The notes below the pieces were generated by a model. The model ran no database searches. It was not told the DNA's origin and saw only the letters and a program-made list of their open reading frames with translations. From contig JALWTA010000001.1 of NCBI GenBank assembly GCA_027082955.1, positions 1-64,000 on the forward strand: 64,000 nt of DNA. The letters are read 5' to 3'. Shown here one piece after another: positions 36,112-44,643 of the stretch; the first letter of the stretch is position 1; each line of letters begins with the position of its first letter. A program made the position numbers and the translations under genes. Source of the stretch: Sulfurovum sp. (GTDB lineage: Bacteria > Campylobacterota > Campylobacteria > Campylobacterales > Sulfurovaceae).

Positions 36112-37971
36112 ATGTCTGCCATGCGTCTGCTTGTTGGGCTGCTGCTTCTGACCCTCGGACTCTTTGCCGAGAGAATCGACCGGTTCGGTATCGATGTTAC
36201 CATTGAACAAAGCGGTGAACTTGCCGTTACAGAAACCATAGACTACAACTTTGAAAACCTGAGCCGCCACGGCATCTACCGCGATATCCCCTACCAAATA
36301 AAATATGATGGTGTTCTGAAAGATATCGGGCTGTATGGATTCAGTGTCACCATGGACGGTACGGCTGTGACATGGGAAAAACGTACACTCTCTTCCAGTC
36401 ACGCCGGAAGGCTGCTACGTCTTAAAATCGGCAGTGCATCTGTCTACCTGACAGGAAAACATCGTTATACCATCTCCTACCGTGTCAAACTGGGAGTACT
36501 GCCTGCAGCGCAGAACCCACAAAACGATGCTGTTCGCTGGAATGTGGTAGGCAGCGGCTGGTCCATCCCCATTGTCAATGTCATCGCCCATTTCAACTTG
36601 CCTGATGTATTGGACAGATCACATATCGCCCTTTCAACATACACTGGAAAATATGGTGCGACAACTTCCACAGCACGTACCGACTGGATAAACGACAGAA
36701 CACTGCAAGTCTATGTACCCAAACTCGCTCCACATGAAGGTGTCACTGTCGAACTGGCATTCCCTCGCGGTCTACTCAAACAAAACGGTATCGACAATGT
36801 GACCCCGACACTAGCAGAAAAGTTATCGGTGCACTGGCACTGGGCAGCCCTGTTTGCCTACCTGCTTTACTTTTTAAAAACCTTCAAGTCCTATACCGGC
36901 TTTGAAGACAAACGTGCGGTGGCCGTCAGATATCTACCGCCTGAAGGGCTCAGTGTACTGCAGTCTGGACTGCTTCTTGACAAACGTGCCGACGATAAAG
37001 ATTTTGCCGCAGCAGTCATTGAACTGGCACAGCAGGGCTATCTTGAAATAAAACAGCAGAACAAGAAAGAGGATCCCGTACTGGTACGTACCGACAAACC
37101 CGTAGACACACTGACCCAAAATCAGCGCTATCTGCTTGAAAACGTTTTGTTTCCAAACAATAAAGTTTTTATCATGAAGCGTGGTTCTGAAACACTGGCA
37201 CAACGCTTAAGAAACGGTTTTGCACATATTAACGAAAATCTTTACAACTGGGCTGCCAATGAAGGGTATATGAGCGAGAATCCCCAAAAGACCCGAAAGG
37301 ATTTTCTGCTCAAATATCTGCTTGTACTCTCCCCTCTGATTGCTGCTGTAGGCTATACGCTCTACAAACAGGCAGGTGAATCGGTTCTGATACTGGTCTT
37401 TCCTGTGGTTTTTGGTGCGGTAGGCATGGGACTCTTTTTCCGCCAGCCTTCACTCATTGCCAAACTGCAGGGACTCATCTTTGTCATTGCAGGAGCTGCA
37501 CCGCTTCTGATAGGCACACAAAACGGTTTAAACCTCAAAACACTGCTAGCAGGTCCTTTTGGGGTATTGCTGATACTGCTTGCAATCCTCTTCTATTACT
37601 ACCGTAAGGCTGGTCGCTTTACACAAAAAGGGGCATATGCACATAAACAGCTTATTGGACTGCAGGAGTTTGTCAAAAGGGTCAAAGAGGATGAGATCAA
37701 ACGACGGCTTGCACTCGATCCGCTCTATTTGGACAAAATGCTTCCCTATGCCATGCTCTTTGGCTATACAGACCACTGGTTAAAGTTCTATACGCTCATG
37801 CAGGTCGATACCCCCTACTGGTATCATGGCGACCTCTATTCACTGCAACATTTTGGTGACAATATGCATAGTGCTGCTACACCGCCTCAGGCAAGCGGTG
37901 GCAGTGGTTTCTCCGGCGGTGGCGGCTTCTCCGGCGGCGGTGGCGGCGGTGGTGGCGGCGGAAGCTGGTAA
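36112..37971 (+). CDS. DUF2207 membrane protein with Gly/Ser-rich tail
   Basis: A 619-residue protein: signal peptide (LLVGLLLLTLGLFA), an N-terminal DUF2207 ectodomain (VTIEQSGELAVTETIDYNFE then HGIYRDIPYQIKYDGVLKDI), membrane helices around residues 240-260, 400-490, and a soluble part. The last 20 or so residues are nearly all Gly and Ser (GGSGFSGGGGFSGGGG), the tail seen in LemA-linked DUF2207/YgcG proteins. It begins one base after the lemA stop, so the pair is cotranscribed and probably works as a complex. Confidence 0.88.
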   Translation: MSAMRLLVGLLLLTLGLFAERIDRFGIDVTIEQSGELAVTETIDYNFENLSRHGIYRDIPYQIKYDGVLKDIGLYGFSVTMDGTAVTWEKRTLSSSHAGRLLRLKIGSASVYLTGKHRYTISYRVKLGVLPAAQNPQNDAVRWNVVGSGWSIPIVNVIAHFNLPDVLDRSHIALSTYTGKYGATTSTARTDWINDRTLQVYVPKLAPHEGVTVELAFPRGLLKQNGIDNVTPTLAEKLSVHWHWAALFAYLLYFLKTFKSYTGFEDKRAVAVRYLPPEGLSVLQSGLLLDKRADDKDFAAAVIELAQQGYLEIKQQNKKEDPVLVRTDKPVDTLTQNQRYLLENVLFPNNKVFIMKRGSETLAQRLRNGFAHINENLYNWAANEGYMSENPQKTRKDFLLKYLLVLSPLIAAVGYTLYKQAGESVLILVFPVVFGAVGMGLFFRQPSLIAKLQGLIFVIAGAAPLLIGTQNGLNLKTLLAGPFGVLLILLAILFYYYRKAGRFTQKGAYAHKQLIGLQEFVKRVKEDEIKRRLALDPLYLDKMLPYAMLFGYTDHWLKFYTLMQVDTPYWYHGDLYSLQHFGDNMHSAATPPQASGGSGFSGGGGFSGGGGGGGGGGSW

Positions 37972-38018
37972 CACCTAAGCTGCTTTTGCTACAATCGCAT
38001 CCAAAAACGGAGCATGTG

Positions 38019-38366
38019 TTGGAAACCCTTTTTGTCTACGGTACACTGATGCCAGGCTGCCCTAATGGGCATGTCCTTGAGAATATTGTCGGAAAGTTTG
38101 TTCCGGCAACGGTCAGAGGCAACCTGATCGGTGCGGGCTGGTCTGCCTCCATGGGCTACCCCGGCATCAAACTCGACCCCGAAGGTGACATCGTACACGG
38201 ATACCTCTTCTACTCCCACAACCTATGTAACCACTGGGACTACCTCGACACCTTTGAAGGAGAGGAGTTCGTACGTGCGGAAGTGACAGTGGAACGCTAC
38301 GATGAACTCGATGTCGATACGTTCATCTATGTGCTCAAAGAAGAGAAAGAACACCTTGAGGAGTAG
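38019..38366 (+). CDS. Gamma-glutamylcyclotransferase-like (AIG2/BtrG fold) protein
   Basis: A protein of about 115 residues with the GGCT fold. The diagnostic FVYGTLMPGCPNGHVLEN loop and LDTFEGEEFVRAEVTVERYD with its catalytic-type Glu are present. Family members cyclise gamma-glutamyl amines or peptides, for example in glutathione turnover; the substrate is unknown here. The start is uncertain: TTG 38019, six bases after GGAG, is used; GTG 38016 is an alternative. It is followed three bases later by the next small gene. Confidence 0.78.
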   Translation: METLFVYGTLMPGCPNGHVLENIVGKFVPATVRGNLIGAGWSASMGYPGIKLDPEGDIVHGYLFYSHNLCNHWDYLDTFEGEEFVRAEVTVERYDELDVDTFIYVLKEEKEHLEE

Positions 38367-38369
38367 CCT

Positions 38370-38714
38370 GTGTACCCCATGAAAAAGAAAGAGAGACTCT
38401 ACATCAGTGACCTTCTGGAAGATCCTGCATTTACCTACCCCTCCTACTATACGCTCTCCTCTGCCATGATGAAAAACGAGATGCTGCACAGTGCCATCAT
38501 TGCCCTGCACAGTTTTGATTTTTCCTACTATGAGGTCCCAAAAAGCTTCGATGATGTCTTTACCATGTTTCAAAGCGGTACCTTTCCTATCTTTAAAGAG
38601 AAGTATATTGTCGGATATTTTGGCGGGAAGATGATGTATCTTGAAAGTAACGGTTGGAAAGGTATGCCCGCTACAGAAGCACTATTCAAGCTGGAAAACT
38701 GGCTTGTATATTAA
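38370..38714 (+). CDS. Hypothetical protein (114 aa)
   Basis: A 114-residue soluble protein rich in aromatic residues (PAFTYPSYYTLSSAMM, ALHSFDFSYYEVPKSFDDVF). GTG 38370 has GAGGAG six bases upstream; the ATG three codons on is too far from it. No known domain is recognised. It is linked to the cyclotransferase-like gene by a three-base gap, so the two are likely cotranscribed. Confidence 0.6.
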   Translation: MYPMKKKERLYISDLLEDPAFTYPSYYTLSSAMMKNEMLHSAIIALHSFDFSYYEVPKSFDDVFTMFQSGTFPIFKEKYIVGYFGGKMMYLESNGWKGMPATEALFKLENWLVY

Positions 38715-38775
38715 ATAAGTTACACAAAAAACAATTATTATTTTTCAATTAAGACAAATTTTATCTTATTTAGGT

Positions 38776-38781
38776 TATACT
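38776..38781 (+). promoter_or_regulatory. -10 box of the candidate small RNA
   Basis: TATACT at 38776-38781 places the transcription start at about 38788, the first base of the closing stem of the RNA described next. A loose -35 (AAGACA, 38751-38756) lies 19 bp upstream. Confidence 0.5.
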
Positions 38782-38787
38782 ACGACA

Positions 38788-38906
38788 TATCTTAGGTATC
38801 GACAAAGACTTTTTTCATTCTTCCTCCTTTTTAAAAGTTTTTGTTGTATCGACTACCCTCGTACATGATCTATTCTATAGCCGTCGGTACCTAAGATTAC
38901 TTTTTT
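38788..38906 (+). ncRNA. Candidate small RNA with CU-rich loop
   Basis: A folded RNA of about 115 nt in a gene-free stretch. The 5' and 3' ends pair in a 15-bp stem with one mismatch (ATCTTAGGTATCGAC at 38789-38803 with GTCGGTACCTAAGAT at 38883-38897), followed by a T-run (38901-38906). Inside, CAAAGACTTTT (38803-38813) pairs with AAAAGTTTTTG (38833-38843), presenting a loop that contains TTCCTCCTTTT, complementary to a Shine-Dalgarno sequence. A third short stem (TGTATCG with CGTACA) completes a three-way junction. The design resembles anti-Shine-Dalgarno small RNAs such as H. pylori RepG-type regulators (analogy only). Confidence 0.6.
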
Positions 38907-39183
38907 ACTCCAAAATCCCTCAAAACCACATCTTTTTCAGCTAAATCGGACAAAACCTATCTTTTTTTCAAAAAACCTGCTATAATGCGGCACTTTTCTG
39001 CAAGAGTGTACTGAACTCCTTTATTTGAGACACACTGTCTCCTCTATTCCACGCTTCAAACGTGTGACACCAGTTTGGTATCGGTTGCATAAAACAGGGT
39101 TTTACGCCTCTTACATACCGTTGGAACTTTCCAAACGAAGCAAGACAACTTCAACACCGACCATTTTAACACAAAGACAACAC
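38907..39183 (+). promoter_or_regulatory. Promoter and long 5' leader of the DEAD-box gene
   Basis: The stretch between the small RNA and the helicase start contains TATAAT at 38981-38986. A start near 38993 would give an untranslated leader of about 190 nt. No gene was found in it. Long leaders are common on cold-shock-type helicase mRNAs, and one might be self-regulated here. Confidence 0.5.
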
Positions 39184-40650
39184 ATGACATTTTCAGATTT
39201 TAACCTCAAAGATACGATCCTCACAGCAGTAACCCAAGCAGGATTCAAAGAACCAAGTCCCGTACAGAAAGAGGCGATCCCACTTGTGCTTGAAGGGCAT
39301 GACATGATCGCACAGGCACAGACAGGAACAGGAAAAACCGCAGCATTCGGACTGCCTATGATGAGTATGATGAAAGCAGACGGTTCGGTCGAAGGGCTTG
39401 TCATCGTACCTACCCGCGAACTTGCAATGCAGGTGAGTGACGAGCTTTACCGTTTTGGTAAACTCTCAGGACTCAAAACCGCAACCGTTTACGGAGGTAC
39501 CGCTTATGGCAAACAGATCGAGCGTATCAAACAGGCTTCCATCGTTGTAGCCACTCCGGGACGTTTGCAAGACCTTCTCATGAGTGGAAAGATCAAGCTC
39601 AACCCCAAATTTGTCGTACTTGATGAAGCCGATGAGATGCTCGATATGGGCTTTCTCGATGAGATCAAGAACATCTTTACCTTCCTGCCTAAAGAGCGCC
39701 AGACACTGATGTTCTCTGCAACCATGCCTAAAGGTATCAGAAGACTTGCAGAGGAGATCCTTGAAAATCCCAAAACAGTTTCCATCACCAAGTCTGAGAG
39801 CACAAACTCCAAAATCATACAATACTACTATGTAGTACAGGAACGTGAAAGAGACGATGCACTGGTCAGACTGATAGACTATAAAAACCCGGACAAGTGT
39901 ATCATCTTCTGCCGTATGAAAAAAGAGGTTGACAGACTGGTTGCCCACCTTACCGCACAAGGCTTCAAGGTCAGCGGTCTGCATGGCGACATGGAGCAGA
40001 AACAGCGTGAAGTGACCATCAGAGCCTTTAAAAGCGGTGGTATAGACATCTTTGTAGCAACCGATGTGGCAGCACGTGGACTCGATGTCAATGATGTTAC
40101 CCATGTCTTCAACTACCACATTCCGTTTGATTCAGAAAGCTATGTACACCGTATCGGACGTACCGGACGTGGCGGTAAAAGCGGCGAGGCGATCACATTG
40201 GTCAGCCCCAATGAGCTGCGTACCATCAAACGCATCGAAAAAGATGTCGGTGCAAAACTCATCACACAGGTCATCCCTACCCGCATAGAGGTACAGAACA
40301 GCCGTCAGGATGAGCTCATTGCCAAGATTGCCAATACACAGATTACCGACAACGCCATTGAACTGGTCAAGACCCTCCAGCACGATCTGGACATTGTTAC
40401 CATTGCACATCTTTTAGCAAGTATGATACAGAATGACAATGCGGTAAAAGGAAAAGATATTATTGGTCTTGGGCTTGAAGAGGTAGAATTGCTCATAGAG
40501 CGTGCCATGCAGCATAGAGGCAATGACAGAGGCAGAGGACGCGGAAACTACCGTGGCGGAAACCGACGCAGAAACAGCGGCGGGGGCAACAGAAACAGTC
40601 GTAACGGACGCAACAGCAGAAACGGTGGAAGAGGCAGTCAGAGAGATTGA
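39184..40650 (+). CDS. DEAD-box RNA helicase (RhlE/DeaD-like)
   Basis: A 488-residue helicase with all DEAD-box motifs: Q motif FSDFNLKDTILTAVTQAG, I AQTGTGKTAAFG, Ia PTRELAMQV, II VLDEADEMLDMGF, III FSATMPKGIRR, V ATDVAARGLDV and VI YVHRIGRTGRGG. A helical linker and an Arg/Gly/Asn-rich tail (RGRGNYRGGNRRRNSGGGNR) follow, typical of RNA-binding. It unwinds RNA, likely during ribosome assembly or mRNA decay. I chose ATG 39184, where the Q motif begins, rather than a longer frame whose upstream part has no conservation. Confidence 0.93.
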   Translation: MTFSDFNLKDTILTAVTQAGFKEPSPVQKEAIPLVLEGHDMIAQAQTGTGKTAAFGLPMMSMMKADGSVEGLVIVPTRELAMQVSDELYRFGKLSGLKTATVYGGTAYGKQIERIKQASIVVATPGRLQDLLMSGKIKLNPKFVVLDEADEMLDMGFLDEIKNIFTFLPKERQTLMFSATMPKGIRRLAEEILENPKTVSITKSESTNSKIIQYYYVVQERERDDALVRLIDYKNPDKCIIFCRMKKEVDRLVAHLTAQGFKVSGLHGDMEQKQREVTIRAFKSGGIDIFVATDVAARGLDVNDVTHVFNYHIPFDSESYVHRIGRTGRGGKSGEAITLVSPNELRTIKRIEKDVGAKLITQVIPTRIEVQNSRQDELIAKIANTQITDNAIELVKTLQHDLDIVTIAHLLASMIQNDNAVKGKDIIGLGLEEVELLIERAMQHRGNDRGRGRGNYRGGNRRRNSGGGNRNSRNGRNSRNGGRGSQRD

Positions 40651-40753
40651 TGCCATAAGTTCTGTTTCAAAAGCAGAATATTTAAATGATATTTATTTTC
40701 CTTTAATATTTTTTATTGTACCATTAGCCTAAGAAACAGCAAAGGAGAAGATA

Positions 40754-41776
40754 ATGAAGTTTATGAAAATGGCGGGTTTGTCTATAATGGCAACTTCGTT
40801 GGTACTGGGTGCTTCTGGGCTTGCACAAAAGGCACAAAATGCTGGACTTAGGGCAATACCTTCCGATAAGGCGGCATTGGCAAAGCTGACCGATCCGAAC
40901 AAGACAGTTACTCCGGAAAGAGTAGCGCTTGGAAAACAGCTCTATTTCGAGCCAAGGCTCTCCAAGAGCGGACTGATCTCTTGTAACACCTGCCACAATC
41001 TTGCAATGGGTGGAGTTGACGGTATTCCTGCTGCAACAGGGCATAAATGGACAGCCAACCCGCATCATCTCAACTCTCCAACCGTCTACAATGCTGTTTT
41101 TGCACAAAGACAGTTCTGGGATGGCAGAAGCCCTGACCTTGAAGACCAGGCAAAAGGACCAATGCAGGCTGCACCGGAAATGGCTGCTGCTCCTTCACTG
41201 GTAGAGGCAAGAGTCAACTCTATGCCGGCATATGTCGAAGCCTTTAAAAAAGCCTATGGAGACAATGTAAAGATTGACTTTGACACCATTACCAAAACCA
41301 TCGGTATCTTTGAAAGAACACTGGTGACTCCTTCACGTTTCGATGATTTCCTTCATGGTAAAGAGGATGCGCTGACTCCGGCAGAAAAAGAAGGGCTTGA
41401 AACCTTTATTGCCAAAGGGTGTACGGCATGCCACAACGGTGTTGCACTTGGCGGCAGCATGCAAAAGTTCCCGGCTGTAGGCAAATACAAATATGCCAAC
41501 ATCGGTGACTTCAAAGGTGACAAAAACGGGCTGGTCAAAGTACCGACACTCAGGAACATCACTGAAACAGCACCATACTTCCATAACGGTGCTGTCTGGT
41601 CACTCAAAGAGGCAGTTCAGATCATGGGTCAGACACAGCTTGGTATCGATATTTCCGATGCCGATGCACAAAAGATTGTGACATTCTTTGGCGCACTCAA
41701 AGGACGAAAACCTGCCATCGAATATCCACAGCTCCCGGCTGTTACAGACAAAACACCAAAACCTTCGGGGAACTAA
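40754..41776 (+). CDS. Di-haem cytochrome c peroxidase (CcpA/MauG family)
   Basis: A 340-residue periplasmic enzyme that reduces hydrogen peroxide to water with electrons from c-type cytochromes. A Sec signal (MAGLSIMATSLVLGASGLAQ) precedes two haem c motifs, CNTCH near residue 79 and CTACH near residue 225. The methionine in MGQTQLGIDI near the C-terminus is a candidate distal ligand. AAGGAG precedes the ATG. It would detoxify peroxide for a respiring cell. A very long hairpin begins immediately after the stop codon. Confidence 0.93.
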   Translation: MKFMKMAGLSIMATSLVLGASGLAQKAQNAGLRAIPSDKAALAKLTDPNKTVTPERVALGKQLYFEPRLSKSGLISCNTCHNLAMGGVDGIPAATGHKWTANPHHLNSPTVYNAVFAQRQFWDGRSPDLEDQAKGPMQAAPEMAAAPSLVEARVNSMPAYVEAFKKAYGDNVKIDFDTITKTIGIFERTLVTPSRFDDFLHGKEDALTPAEKEGLETFIAKGCTACHNGVALGGSMQKFPAVGKYKYANIGDFKGDKNGLVKVPTLRNITETAPYFHNGAVWSLKEAVQIMGQTQLGIDISDADAQKIVTFFGALKGRKPAIEYPQLPAVTDKTPKPSGN

Positions 41777-41907
41777 GAGACGCCTGCCAAGGCAGGCATA
41801 CGCTTCCCGGACAGTTGGACTTTCATTTCTTCTTCCTTAAGATCTTCCCTCCTCCTGAAAGTCTTCCCCCAAAGCTGTCCGGGAAACGCATGCCTGTCTT
41901 TCGTCTC
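41777..41907. terminator. Very long imperfect palindrome behind the peroxidase gene
   Basis: A 131-bp palindrome begins at the base after the peroxidase stop. Nested pairs are GAGACG/CGTCTC (41777-41782 with 41902-41907), AGGCAT/ATGCCT, TTCCCGGACAG/CTGTCCGGGAA, TTGG/CCAA and ACTTTCA/TGAAAGT. The 30-nt loop is CU-rich (contains CTTCCCTCCTCC). A small internal hairpin GCCTGCC/GGCAGGC lies in the left arm. Two T-runs follow (from 41914). It may end the peroxidase transcript, be a repeat element, or leave a stable 3' RNA. Confidence 0.6.
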
Positions 41908-41960
41908 TCAATCCTTTTTTTGTTTTTTTAGATTATAATGCCTTTAAAAAAGAGGCACAA

Positions 41961-43154
41961 ATGCATTTACAGTTCAGTGAAGATGCAGAAACAAGCTACT
42001 TCTTCTCACAGCCACACCAGCCTTTCTTTCTTTTGGCATTTGTCAATGCCATTGTTACCATGCTCATTTTCATGCTCTCCTACAAAGGCCTGCAGCACTT
42101 GGGTATCTTGCCGACAACCTTTCACAGCTACAGTATGATCTACCTGCTCTTCACGCCGGCATTTACCGCATTTCTCTTTACCACTTTTCCCCGCTTCACA
42201 TCGACACCGCCGATTGAAAAAAAGATCTATATGCGAATATTCAGCCTCTTTTATCTCGGGTCTATCCTCTTTGTACTTGGAAGCATTGTCTCCCCTTTAC
42301 TCTCTTATGGAGGCATGTTCTTGCTCTTTGCCGGACATGCTATGGTCTTTAAGACCCTGCGCAGCATCTATACCTCTTCGCAGATGCCTGACAATCAGGA
42401 TGTTTTCTGGATATATACCGCTATGGGATTTGGCGTACTCTCACACCTCATCTTCATCCTCTCATCTCTGTTTTATATGCCAGCACTGGGACTGGCAACC
42501 GAGATCGGCATCTATCTCTACCTCTTTATGGTCGCATTTACCGTCGCACAGCGCATGGTACCCTTCTTCTCCCATGTGATGCACAACAAGAACACGAAAC
42601 TGCTGCCGACGGTGTTTGTGCTCCTGCTGCTGCATGTGCTTTTGGAAGGCATCTACACCAACGCTTCCTTCATTGTTGATCTGCTGCTGGCATTTGTCAT
42701 TGGCAAAGAGATCATTTCATGGAAACTCCCCTTCCCCAACCCAAATCCGCTGCTGTGGATACTACACCTCTCACTCTACTGGGTACCGGTAGCCTTGCTC
42801 TTTGGTGCCATGGCAAACCTCACACGCATGCTTACGGGTACAGGCTTTTTGCAGCTTGACATTCATGTGCTGATGCTCGGTTTTGTTTTCACCATACTCA
42901 TCGGATTTGGAACACGCGTAACACTGGGACATTCTGGGAATATGATGCAGGCAGGCATGTGGGAGAAGGTACTCTTCAACTGGACGCAGGTAGTGGTTAT
43001 GATGCGTCTGTTTACCTCCATGGCAGCAGCGTTTGGCTGGAACTTCATGGTACTCTTTGACATCTCTGCCACTGTATGGATGGTGATGTTCATCCTCTGG
43101 GGCATCCGTTTCTTCCCTGTACTCATCAACGGGAAACAGCTGTATGATGCATAG
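41961..43154 (+). CDS. NnrS family haem-copper membrane protein
   Basis: A 397-residue inner-membrane protein with about twelve hydrophobic helices (PF05940). Typical features are the N-terminal HQPFFLLAFVNAIVTMLIFM, the His-containing helix GGMFLLFAGHAMVFKTLRSI, and the LDIHVLMLGFVFTILIGFGT and RVTLGHSGN motifs. NnrS binds haem and copper and eases nitrosative stress during denitrification. TATAAT (41934-41939) gives a short leader, and AGAGG serves as ribosome-binding site. It overlaps the HAD gene by 11 bases. Confidence 0.9.
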   Translation: MHLQFSEDAETSYFFSQPHQPFFLLAFVNAIVTMLIFMLSYKGLQHLGILPTTFHSYSMIYLLFTPAFTAFLFTTFPRFTSTPPIEKKIYMRIFSLFYLGSILFVLGSIVSPLLSYGGMFLLFAGHAMVFKTLRSIYTSSQMPDNQDVFWIYTAMGFGVLSHLIFILSSLFYMPALGLATEIGIYLYLFMVAFTVAQRMVPFFSHVMHNKNTKLLPTVFVLLLLHVLLEGIYTNASFIVDLLLAFVIGKEIISWKLPFPNPNPLLWILHLSLYWVPVALLFGAMANLTRMLTGTGFLQLDIHVLMLGFVFTILIGFGTRVTLGHSGNMMQAGMWEKVLFNWTQVVVMMRLFTSMAAAFGWNFMVLFDISATVWMVMFILWGIRFFPVLINGKQLYDA

Positions 43155-43980
43155 ACCGCTCTACATCACAGACCTCGACCACACCTTCCTGCGCTCCGAC
43201 CTGAGCCTGAGTGAGTTTAGCATCCACACATGGAACCAAAAAGCGCAGGAGGCACTGATGGGGGTGGCAACGGCACGAAGCTTCAGCAAGTCCAAAGAGC
43301 TGCTCTCCAAACTGCACATCAACGCCCCGCTCATTCTGCTTGACGGTGCCATCATCGTCACCGCAGAACGCAAACTCATCGACATGAAAACACTTGACAA
43401 AGAGACAGGGGATGCCGTGGTCGATGTGGGCTCTGCACACGGCATCGACCCGTTCATCATAGGGGTCAAAGACAACGACCTCAACGAAGCCTTTCTCTAC
43501 CCGCGAAAGCTAAACGACTACCAAAAAGAGGTACTCAAAGGCTACAAAGACGACCCGCGTATGCAGTTCAACACGCACAACCGCACCATGGAGCAAAACC
43601 TTAAGATCGTCTATTTTGGCTACGAAGCGCAGCTACGTCTACTCTACGAGAGCATCAAAGAGACCTTTGGCAACACAGTCGAGGCGAAACTCTCACCCGA
43701 AAAGTACGGCGGCGGATGGTTTTTGACCATTTTGCACCCCGAGGGAGACAAATCACACGCGCTTGCCAAAGTCATAGAGTATCTTGGTAAACATCCTGAA
43801 GATGTCACAGTCTTTGGCGATTCGGTTAATGATGTGGGGATGTTCTCGCTGGCGGGTACTTCGGTCGCTGTTGCCAATGCACTCGAGGAAGTCAAAGCGG
43901 TAGCAGATGTGGTACTGCCTCACAGCAATGATGAAGATGCGGTGGCACATTACCTTACGAACGCTACTTTAAGAGATTGA
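43144..43980 (+). CDS. HAD-superfamily phosphatase (Cof type)
   Basis: A 278-residue HAD hydrolase. Motif I is ITDLDHTFLRSD with the nucleophile and general acid, motif III has a Lys in HPEGDKSHALAKVIEYLG, and motif IV is VTVFGDSVNDVGMFSLAGTS. The cap arrangement fits the Cof/sucrose-phosphatase-like group acting on sugar phosphates; the substrate is unknown. Its start overlaps NnrS and its last 17 bases overlap the convergent vapC gene. The family differs from MupP, which belongs to another HAD subgroup. Confidence 0.85.
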   Translation: MMHRPLYITDLDHTFLRSDLSLSEFSIHTWNQKAQEALMGVATARSFSKSKELLSKLHINAPLILLDGAIIVTAERKLIDMKTLDKETGDAVVDVGSAHGIDPFIIGVKDNDLNEAFLYPRKLNDYQKEVLKGYKDDPRMQFNTHNRTMEQNLKIVYFGYEAQLRLLYESIKETFGNTVEAKLSPEKYGGGWFLTILHPEGDKSHALAKVIEYLGKHPEDVTVFGDSVNDVGMFSLAGTSVAVANALEEVKAVADVVLPHSNDEDAVAHYLTNATLRD

Positions 43981-44377
43981 TCAAAGTACCGTTCTTAAGC
44001 GTACGATAGATATCAAAATCGCTGTCAATGCTAATAATCTTATCGATCCTTTCACTTTGCGCAGCATACATTAGCGTAGCATCAGCAAGATCCATTGGAA
44101 TATCGGTATACTTTTCCATCATTTTAATGATATGTGCAAGATGCTCTTCTTGCAGTGTATATATCTCCACTGCACCGCGTTCAACCCACCGAAGAAAATC
44201 AAGCTGTACTTGGAGATTGAAATCAAGTATATGACTCACTTCCGTCAGGACAGGCCAGGTTGTAAGCAGTTTTCCACGATACGTTTTTAAAAAATGCAAT
44301 ACTTTACTATGATGTCTGTCTCGACGGTCAAAGAGTGCTATAAGTGGACCACTGTCAATGAGCGCTGTATTTCTCAC
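43964..44377 (-). CDS. vapC: VapC-family PIN-domain toxin
   Basis: A 137-residue PIN ribonuclease. The acidic metal-binding residues are Asp8 (ALIDSGPLIAL), Glu46 (VLTEVSHIL), Asp96/Asp99 (PMDLADATLM) and Asp118/Asp120 (IISIDSDFD). VapC toxins cleave tRNA or rRNA. It is coupled to the antitoxin by a 23-base overlap and overlaps the HAD gene at its 3' end. Nothing suggests inactivation. Confidence 0.9.
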   Translation of the reverse strand: MRNTALIDSGPLIALFDRRDRHHSKVLHFLKTYRGKLLTTWPVLTEVSHILDFNLQVQLDFLRWVERGAVEIYTLQEEHLAHIIKMMEKYTDIPMDLADATLMYAAQSERIDKIISIDSDFDIYRTLKNGTLINLLK

Positions 44378-44615
44378 GCAGTTTCTCCCTCACTCTCTCT
44401 TTATAGGTCTCGCTCAGATTTCCACTGCTGTTACTTTCATACCGCCCGAACAGATCTCTGCCAAGCTCATAGGGTGTTTTGCTTTTCTTTTCCGCTTTGG
44501 TCTGAAAAAAGAGTTTTAAAGCATCTTTGACAATATCTGTTTTGGTGCTTTCCGTCTCTTTTGCATAACGATTGAGCATTTTCTCCATCTCTTCAGGCAA
44601 CCGTACTGCCAACAT
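44355..44615 (-). CDS. vapB: VapB-like ribbon-helix-helix antitoxin
   Basis: An 86-residue antitoxin: an N-terminal RHH DNA-binding segment (LAVRLPEEMEKMLNRYAKET, then KTDIVKDALKLFF) and a charged C-terminus that should wrap VapC. AAGGAG precedes the ATG at the usual distance. It overlaps the toxin gene and should repress the operon by binding the repeats just upstream. Confidence 0.88.
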   Translation of the reverse strand: MLAVRLPEEMEKMLNRYAKETESTKTDIVKDALKLFFQTKAEKKSKTPYELGRDLFGRYESNSSGNLSETYKERVREKLREKYSAH

Positions 44616-44643
44616 ATGGACTCCTTAAAAGGTATCTTTTGTC

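Noticed and set aside
35674-36402. 242-codon minus-strand ORF across lemA and the DUF2207 gene
   Set aside because: It crosses two well-supported genes and has no recognisable start signal.
38776-38906. Candidate 6S, SRP or tmRNA gene
   Set aside because: Length and conserved motifs (SRP tetraloop region, tRNA-like ends, 6S bubble) are not present; an unclassified regulatory RNA fits better.
43144-43980. HAD phosphatase as the missing MupP
   Set aside because: Its cap type and motifs fit the Cof group, it is outside the recycling operon, and it is coupled to NnrS.
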